Origin: Actinomycetes bacterium
Lineage (GTDB): Bacteria > Actinomycetota > Actinomycetes > Propionibacteriales > Nocardioidaceae
DNA length: 8,729 nt
NCBI GenBank assembly: GCA_023252095.1
Contig: JAHEXN010000133.1
Coordinates: forward strand, 1-8,729
Direction of reading: 5' to 3'
A program made the position numbers and the translations under genes. Shown here one piece after another: positions 6,015-8,729 of this stretch; within the stretch, counting starts at the first letter, position 1, and every line of letters begins with the position of its first letter. The notes beneath the pieces were generated by a model. The model did no database searches and had not been told where the DNA came from. It saw only the letters and a program-made list of their open reading frames with translations.

Positions 6015-6653
6015 ATGCATCTCGACCACGTGACGTTCGCCGTGGGGCCTCAGGGGCTCGACGCCACGACGGAGAAGCTCGGTTCCCTGCTCGGCTCGAC
6101 GTTCCTCGACGGCGGGGTCCACCCCCGCTTCGGCACGCGCAACCGGATCCTGCCGCTGCGCAACCGTCAGTACCTCGAGGTCGTGGAGGTCCTCGACCAC
6201 CCCGCCGCCGACAAGATGGCGTTCGGCCAGGTCGTGCGCGCGCGGTCGGAGGCCGGCGGCGGATGGCTGCACTGGTGCCTCGCGGTCGAGGAGCTCGCCG
6301 AGGTCGAGGAGCGCATGGGCCGCCACGCGGTGCCCGGCAACCGCCACCGTCCCGACGGCTTCAACCTCGAGTGGCACCAGATCGGCACGAGCTCGATGAA
6401 GGCCGACCCCCAGCTGCCGTACGTGACCCGGTGGGACATCGCGCCCGAGGAGCACCCGTCGCAGGCCGCGCCCTCCGAGGTCGAGCTCGTGCAGATGGAG
6501 ATCGCGGGCGATCCTCAGCGCGTGGCCGACTGGCTCGGCGAGTCGGTGTTCGACGCGCTCGAGTCGATCAAGGTCGACTGGGCGGCACCGAACGCGATGC
6601 CCGGCATCCTCGCCGTCACGTTCCGCACCCCCGAGGGCGACATCCGCATCTGA
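6015..6653 (+). CDS. VOC-superfamily glyoxalase-like protein
   Basis: This is a 212-residue soluble protein. It opens MHLDHVTFAV, the usual first beta strand of vicinal-oxygen-chelate folds, with His5 a candidate metal ligand. GTRNRILPLRNRQYLEVVEV (about 40-59) forms the next strands and offers Glu55 as a second ligand, and GGWLHWCLAVEEL (82-94) reads as the start of a second babbb module with His87. The C-terminal half contains VELVQMEIAGDPQRVADWLG and a final GILAVTFRTPEGDIRI strand. The layout best fits the 'glyoxalase-like domain' subgroup (Glyoxalase_3), whose substrates are mostly unknown. The ATG at 6015 precedes the VOC strand immediately; a GACACT hexamer 6 nt upstream is a poor -10 match. 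It lies 70 bp after the cysteine-rich gene and may share its transcript. Confidence 0.8.
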   Translation: MHLDHVTFAVGPQGLDATTEKLGSLLGSTFLDGGVHPRFGTRNRILPLRNRQYLEVVEVLDHPAADKMAFGQVVRARSEAGGGWLHWCLAVEELAEVEERMGRHAVPGNRHRPDGFNLEWHQIGTSSMKADPQLPYVTRWDIAPEEHPSQAAPSEVELVQMEIAGDPQRVADWLGESVFDALESIKVDWAAPNAMPGILAVTFRTPEGDIRI

Positions 6654-6663
6654 GTCGACTCTC

Positions 6664-6793
6664 CCCGTTGGTTGAGGTGCGAACGCCGCCTGCGGCGTGA
6701 GCCTCGAAACCTTGGACGGTTGACGGGAGCGGGTCCTCTGCGGGCGGTTTCGAGGCTCGGGCCCTTGCGGGCGCTCGCACCTCAACCAGCGGG
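6664..6793. repeat. Long imperfect inverted repeat, 48-bp arms, between convergent genes
   Basis: The left arm 6664-6711 and right arm 6746-6793 are reverse complements at 39 of 48 positions, around a 34-bp spacer. The outer 19 bp match apart from one change and the inner 13 bp match exactly. Mismatches cluster in the centre of each arm. There the left arm forms its own hairpin (ACGCCGC at 6683-6689 with GCGGCGT at 6692-6698) and the right arm forms GCCC and GGGC around GCAA on the minus strand. It starts 10 nt after the VOC stop and ends 12 nt before the glutamate-synthase-like stop, so it can fold in both transcripts and may act as a bidirectional terminator. From memory, sequences like TGGTTGAGGTGCGA...CCTCGAAACC are common intergenic repeats in Nocardioides-type genomes. 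No target-site duplication is evident. Confidence 0.85.
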
Positions 6794-6805
6794 TTCGTCC
6801 TGCCC

Positions 6806-8449
6806 TCAGGCGTCCCCGCGGCTCATGGCTGGCCTGTCCTCCGCGGGGCCGACGTTGCTGGCCGCCTCGAAGGAGTCCGCGACGGCCTCGTGCCAGTCGC
6901 GGTCCCACGCCTCGGGCGGAGCCGTGAGCAGCTGGCCGGGCTCGAGCCACTCGAAGAGCTCCTGGTAGGTCTTCGTGACCTGCGGGTCGACCCGGCGGAA
7001 CAGCTTGCGCGGGCTGAGCTGGTCGAAGTCGTCCAGGCCCATCGACGCGACGATCTGCCGGGCGGAGTTGACGGTTTTCTCCTGGTACTGGAACACCCGG
7101 TGCTTCTTGTCGTCGACGACGAGCGCTCGCGCGCGGGTCGGGTCCTGGGTCGCGACCCCGACCGGGCACGTGTTGGTGTGGCACGTCTGGGCCTGGATGC
7201 AGCCGATCGCGAACATCATGGCGCGCGCCGACATCGTGAAGTCGGCGCCCTGGCAGATGCGCTTGACGATGTCGATGCCGGTCGCGACCTTGCCGCTCGC
7301 CCCGATCGCGACCTGGTGCCGCAGACCCACGCCGACCAGCACGTTGTGCACGAACATCAGCGCCTCGGTGAGCGGCATGCCGACGTGGTCCTCGAACTCG
7401 ACCGGTCCGGCGCCCGTGCCACCCTCGGACCCGTCGACGATGATGAAGTCCGGCGCGCTCCCCCGCTCGAGCATGGCCTTGCAGATCGCGAGGAACTCAC
7501 GGCGCGAGCCGATGCAGATCTTGAAGCCCACGGGCTTGCCGCCGCTCAGGTGGCGGAGCCGGTCAATGAAGTCGACGAGCCCCAGAGGCGTCGAGAACTC
7601 CGGGTGCACCGGTGGCGAAACGACCGTCGTGCCGATCGCGACGCCGCGCGCCTCGGCGACCTCGGCGTTGACCTTCGATCCCGGCAGGAGGCCGCCCAGC
7701 CCCGGCTTCGCGCCCTGGGAGATCTTGATGTTGATCGCCTTGACCTGGGCCAGGCCGGCGCGGGCCGCGAACGCCGCGTCGTCGAAGCGGCCCTCGGGCG
7801 TCCGGCAGCCGAAGTAGCCCGACGCGACCTCCATGACGAGGTCGCCGCCGTGCTTGGTGTGATGGCTCGAGATCGACCCTTCGCCCGTGTCGTGCGCGAA
7901 CCCCCCCAGTGCAGCGCCAGCATTGAGCGCCTCGATCGCGTTGCCCGAGAGCGAGCCGAAGCTCATGGCCGAGACGTTGAGCAGGGCGATGTCGTAGGGC
8001 TGCGTGCAGTGGGGCCCGCCGAGGCGCACGCGCGGCTGCGGCGTGTCGGGCTTGGGCCGGGCGCGCATCGAGTGGGCCACGAACTCGTAGCCCACCGCGT
8101 TGACGTCGCGCTCGGTGCCGAAGGGCTCCTCGCCGTGGTTGCCCTTGGCGCGGTCGTAGACCAGGTCGCGCGTCTCGCGGTCGAACGGCGTGCCCGCCGT
8201 GTTGGTCTCGACGAAGTACTGCTGGATCTCGGGTCGGATGTGCTCCAGCAGGAAGCGCATGTGCCCGGCGATCGGGTAGTTCCGCAGGATGCTGTGGCGG
8301 GTCTGCACCAGATCGTGCGCCCCGACGGCACCGAGCACGACCACGACGACGCCGACCAGGTCGAGGAACCAGGCGTCGGTCGCCACACCGGCCACCAGGG
8401 CAGCCGCCCCGACGAGCACGACCCCCGCCACCACGAGCACACGCTTCAC
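6806..8449 (-). CDS. Membrane-anchored FMN-binding glutamate synthase domain protein
   Basis: The 547-residue protein begins with two hydrophobic segments (about 3-22 and 27-45), then a GOGAT-type FMN/synthase TIM barrel. MSFGSLSG (162-169), INIKISQGAKPGLGG (239-253), VDGSEGGTGAGP (338-349) and AIGASGKVATGID (381-393) are the flavin and 2-oxoglutarate-site regions. CIQAQTCHTNTCPVGVATQ (417-435) supplies Cys417, Cys423 and Cys428 for a [3Fe-4S] cluster. It lacks both the N-terminal glutaminase domain and the C-terminal glucosyl-like domain of true GltB, which is about 1500 residues, and no gltD is nearby. It therefore belongs to the stand-alone 'FMN-binding glutamate synthase family' (PF01645 domain), whose reaction is uncertain: it may need an external ammonia or electron donor. 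The GTG at 8449 is the first start before the first membrane helix. A weak GATGCT -10 lies 6 nt upstream. Confidence 0.93.
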   Translation of the reverse strand: MKRVLVVAGVVLVGAAALVAGVATDAWFLDLVGVVVVVLGAVGAHDLVQTRHSILRNYPIAGHMRFLLEHIRPEIQQYFVETNTAGTPFDRETRDLVYDRAKGNHGEEPFGTERDVNAVGYEFVAHSMRARPKPDTPQPRVRLGGPHCTQPYDIALLNVSAMSFGSLSGNAIEALNAGAALGGFAHDTGEGSISSHHTKHGGDLVMEVASGYFGCRTPEGRFDDAAFAARAGLAQVKAINIKISQGAKPGLGGLLPGSKVNAEVAEARGVAIGTTVVSPPVHPEFSTPLGLVDFIDRLRHLSGGKPVGFKICIGSRREFLAICKAMLERGSAPDFIIVDGSEGGTGAGPVEFEDHVGMPLTEALMFVHNVLVGVGLRHQVAIGASGKVATGIDIVKRICQGADFTMSARAMMFAIGCIQAQTCHTNTCPVGVATQDPTRARALVVDDKKHRVFQYQEKTVNSARQIVASMGLDDFDQLSPRKLFRRVDPQVTKTYQELFEWLEPGQLLTAPPEAWDRDWHEAVADSFEAASNVGPAEDRPAMSRGDA

Positions 8450-8508
8450 CTCGTCAGCATCGCACCGCGTCGCTGGCCGCGCAGCGCCGGACTGTCGGCA
8501 CCGCCGCC

Positions 8509-8514
8509 TACGCT
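8509..8514 (+). promoter_or_regulatory. Candidate -10 element of radA
   Basis: TACGCT fits TANNNT and lies exactly 7 nt before the ATG at 8522. The intervening bases are GG followed by five C, with no Shine-Dalgarno sequence, so a leaderless mRNA is likely. No recognisable -35 was found. Confidence 0.45.
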
Positions 8515-8521
8515 GGCCCCC

Positions 8522-8729
8522 ATGGCGACCACGAAGTCGGCGAAGCCGGCACGCCCCACCTACCGCTGCACGGAGTGTGGGTGGACCGCCTCGAAGTGGG
8601 TCGGCCGGTGTGGCGAGTGCCAGGCGTGGGGCACGGTCGACGTCGCGGGCAGCGACCGCTCGGCGGGGCGCACGGCGCCGGCCGCCGTCAGCCGGCCCGC
8701 CGTCCCGATCGGCGAGGTCCGCTCCGAGG
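8522..8729 (+). CDS. radA: DNA repair protein RadA (5' part only)
   Basis: Only the first 69 codons are inside the window. They encode a short basic lead (MATTKSAKPARP) and the four-cysteine zinc finger that opens RadA/Sms: YRCTECGWTASKWVGRCGEC, with cysteines 16, 19, 30 and 33, followed by QAWGTVD. The RecA-like ATPase and Lon-like domains would lie beyond the window. RadA is a hexameric DNA-dependent ATPase that drives branch migration in homologous recombination. The gene is divergent from the glutamate-synthase-like gene, 72 bp away, and has a well placed TACGCT hexamer upstream. The C-terminal part of the finger module and its spacing are typical, so the call is strong despite truncation. 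Confidence 0.94.
   Translation, partial: MATTKSAKPARPTYRCTECGWTASKWVGRCGECQAWGTVDVAGSDRSAGRTAPAAVSRPAVPIGEVRSE

Noticed and set aside
6672..6968. Plus-strand 98-codon frame starting in the inverted repeat.
   Set aside because: It starts inside the repeat arm and continues antisense to the glutamate-synthase-like gene, with low-complexity composition.
5964..7184. Minus-strand frame of 406 codons crossing the VOC gene, the inverted repeat and the end of the glutamate-synthase-like gene.
   Set aside because: It crosses a non-coding inverted repeat and two recognised genes in wrong frames; there are no protein motifs.
6806..8449. Calling this gene gltB, the glutamate synthase large subunit.
   Set aside because: At 547 residues it lacks the glutaminase and C-terminal domains of GltB and carries membrane helices; only the central FMN/[3Fe-4S] synthase domain is shared.

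Overview
The window is GC-rich DNA (roughly 70% by eye) with codons strongly biased to G/C in the third position, several GTG starts and very short 5' leaders. Together with the gene set this points to a high-GC actinobacterium, most likely Nocardioidaceae-like (Nocardioides/Aeromicrobium type). The genus is an inference from style and gene order and was not tested by a search.

Layout. Positions 1-742 (minus) hold most of proC, the last enzyme of proline synthesis, cut off by the window edge. It is divergent from a YfeH/SLC10A7-type bile acid:sodium symporter-like membrane protein (790-1764, plus), with only 47 bp between them. A convergent minus-strand pair follows: a LysE/RhtB exporter (1748-2383) translationally overlapped with a xylose-isomerase-like TIM-barrel sugar phosphate isomerase/epimerase (2380-3168). 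A 200-bp intergenic region is packed with hairpin repeats. Then comes a minus-strand pair, an exopolyphosphatase-family ppx (4228-5136) and purU, formyltetrahydrofolate deformylase (3369-4208). Divergent from ppx is a cysteine-rich protein of unknown function (5201-5944), followed by a VOC/glyoxalase-like protein (6015-6653). A long imperfect inverted repeat (6664-6793) separates it from a convergent, membrane-anchored FMN/Fe-S glutamate-synthase-domain protein (6806-8449). The window ends with the 5' part of radA (8522 onward, plus).

How it fits together. The order proC, TIM-barrel isomerase, ppx, then a divergent cysteine-rich protein resembles, from memory, the mycobacterial block Rv0500 (proC), Rv0498, Rv0496 (ppx1) and Rv0495c, with the same relative orientations. 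Against that backbone the symporter, lysE and purU look like later insertions. Most genes are housekeeping or small-molecule metabolism. I see no phage, transposase, CRISPR, tRNA or rRNA and no defence system.

The most unusual material is non-coding. Two adjacent hairpins of identical 7-9-7 geometry share the same 9-nt loop but have different stems, directly after the purU stop. A direct repeat of 30 bp carries the GCGAAGC mini-hairpin twice. The 48-bp inverted-repeat arms have centres that differ from each other while each stays self-complementary. The cysteine-rich protein at 5201 is the best candidate for an under-described protein. No gene-free stretch exceeds 300 bp.
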